A stretch of 21,038 nucleotides of DNA from Azolla pinnata (Eukaryota > Streptophyta > Polypodiopsida > Salviniales > Salviniaceae): positions 36,958-57,995 of the forward strand of contig JBBBWG010027168.1 in the NCBI GenBank assembly GCA_037176905.1. The letters are read 5' to 3'. Below, piece by piece: positions 20,396-21,038 of the stretch. The translations under genes were made by a program, and so were the position numbers. The notes below the pieces were generated by a model that was given only the letters and a program-made list of their open reading frames with translations, had not been told where the DNA came from and searched no databases. Positions within the stretch are counted from its first letter, which is position 1. Each line of letters opens with the position of its first letter.

Positions 20396-21038
20396 GTAAG
20401 GATTTTACCTACCCATATCATTTCTATGGATGTTTGTATTGCATCGAATGTCGATCTATCTGCCGACAAGCAACAAGATCTATCGATGTCTTATCTATCT
20501 TGGCTGTACCTATGAAATCGATCCACCGATCTAATACATCTAAATTGGCCTTATGATTCTGGGAAAAAACTGAAGCAACAACAATTTCAGAGGTAAGGAT
20601 TTTACATACCCATATCATTTCTATGGATGTTTGTATTGCATCGAATCTCGATCCATCTGCCGACAAGCAACAAGCTGTATCAATATCTATCTATCTCTGT
20701 ACCTATGAATCGATCCACCGATCTAATACATCGAAATTGGCCTTATGATTCTGGGAGAAAACTGAAGCAAACACAACTTCAGAGGTAAGGATTACCTACC
20801 CATATCATTTCTATGGATGTTTGTATGTACCTAATCTCGATCTATCTGCCGACAAGCAACGAGATGTATCAATATGTATCAATATCTATCTATCTATCTC
20901 TGTACCTATGAAATCGATCCACCGATCTAATACATCTAAATTGGCCTTATGATTCTGGGAAAAAACTGAAGCAAACACAACTTCAGAGGTAAGGATTACC
21001 TACCCATATCATTTCTATGGATGTTTGTATGTACCTAA
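20389..21038. repeat. ~200-bp tandem repeats after exon 9, each with a copied 5' splice site
   Basis: Direct repeat units begin at about 20389, 20586, 20778 and 20982, so lengths are about 197, 192 and 204 bp, and the fourth is cut by the window edge. Every unit starts with (C/T)TTCAGAGGTAAGGATT, which is the last bases of exon 9 plus its donor, continues with CCCATATCATTTCTATGGATG, and ends with an AAACTGAAGCAA(A)CA stretch resembling the exon 9 end. TATC runs inside the unit vary in number between copies. The true donor is taken as the first (after 20395) because it is contiguous with the exon 9 reading frame. Confidence 0.92.

Noticed and set aside
20396-21038. Possible CRISPR-like array at the right end
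   Set aside because: Units are ~200 bp and repeated along almost their whole length with no unique spacers, in a plant intron, so this is an ordinary tandem repeat.

Overview
The window looks like nuclear DNA of a land plant, most likely a seed plant. It holds two intron-rich genes on the + strand with AT-rich GT-AG introns. The first matches plant VPS53 along its whole length, and the second belongs to a plant-type family that joins an NT-C2 domain to a long coiled coil. Simple repeats and short tandem duplications are frequent. I cannot name the species.

Layout. Bases 1-470 are a degenerate CCTAAAC/CCGAGCC-rich minisatellite directly upstream of gene 1. Gene 1 (577-11602) is a complete VPS53, the subunit of the GARP/EARP tethering complexes. 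I rebuilt 24 exons whose phases all join, giving about 856 residues. Its introns contain a 156-bp x2 duplication, a 150-bp x2 duplication, a (GATGGT)n tract and a 59-bp duplication that copies the exon 23 splice acceptor. Bases 11603-14597 are intergenic: probable VPS53 3' UTR, a short telomere-like block, a (GGAATC)n tract, a ~200-bp AAG/GAA microsatellite, and a GC-balanced stretch that may be organelle-derived. Gene 2 (14598 to at least 20395, running off the right edge) has nine exons visible. They encode an NT-C2 domain followed by a long coiled coil. A decayed second copy of its exon 2 lies in intron 1. After exon 9 come more than three ~200-bp tandem repeats, each carrying a copy of the exon 9 donor.

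The two genes may share a general theme. VPS53 acts in endosome-to-trans-Golgi tethering, and NT-C2 coiled-coil proteins are often described as membrane-associated tether- or cytoskeleton-like proteins. Nothing in the sequence ties them together functionally, and they have separate intergenic DNA. I found no defence system, CRISPR array, intact transposon, rRNA or tRNA. The least ordinary feature is the set of recent tandem duplications of 59-204 bp, three of which duplicate splice sites.
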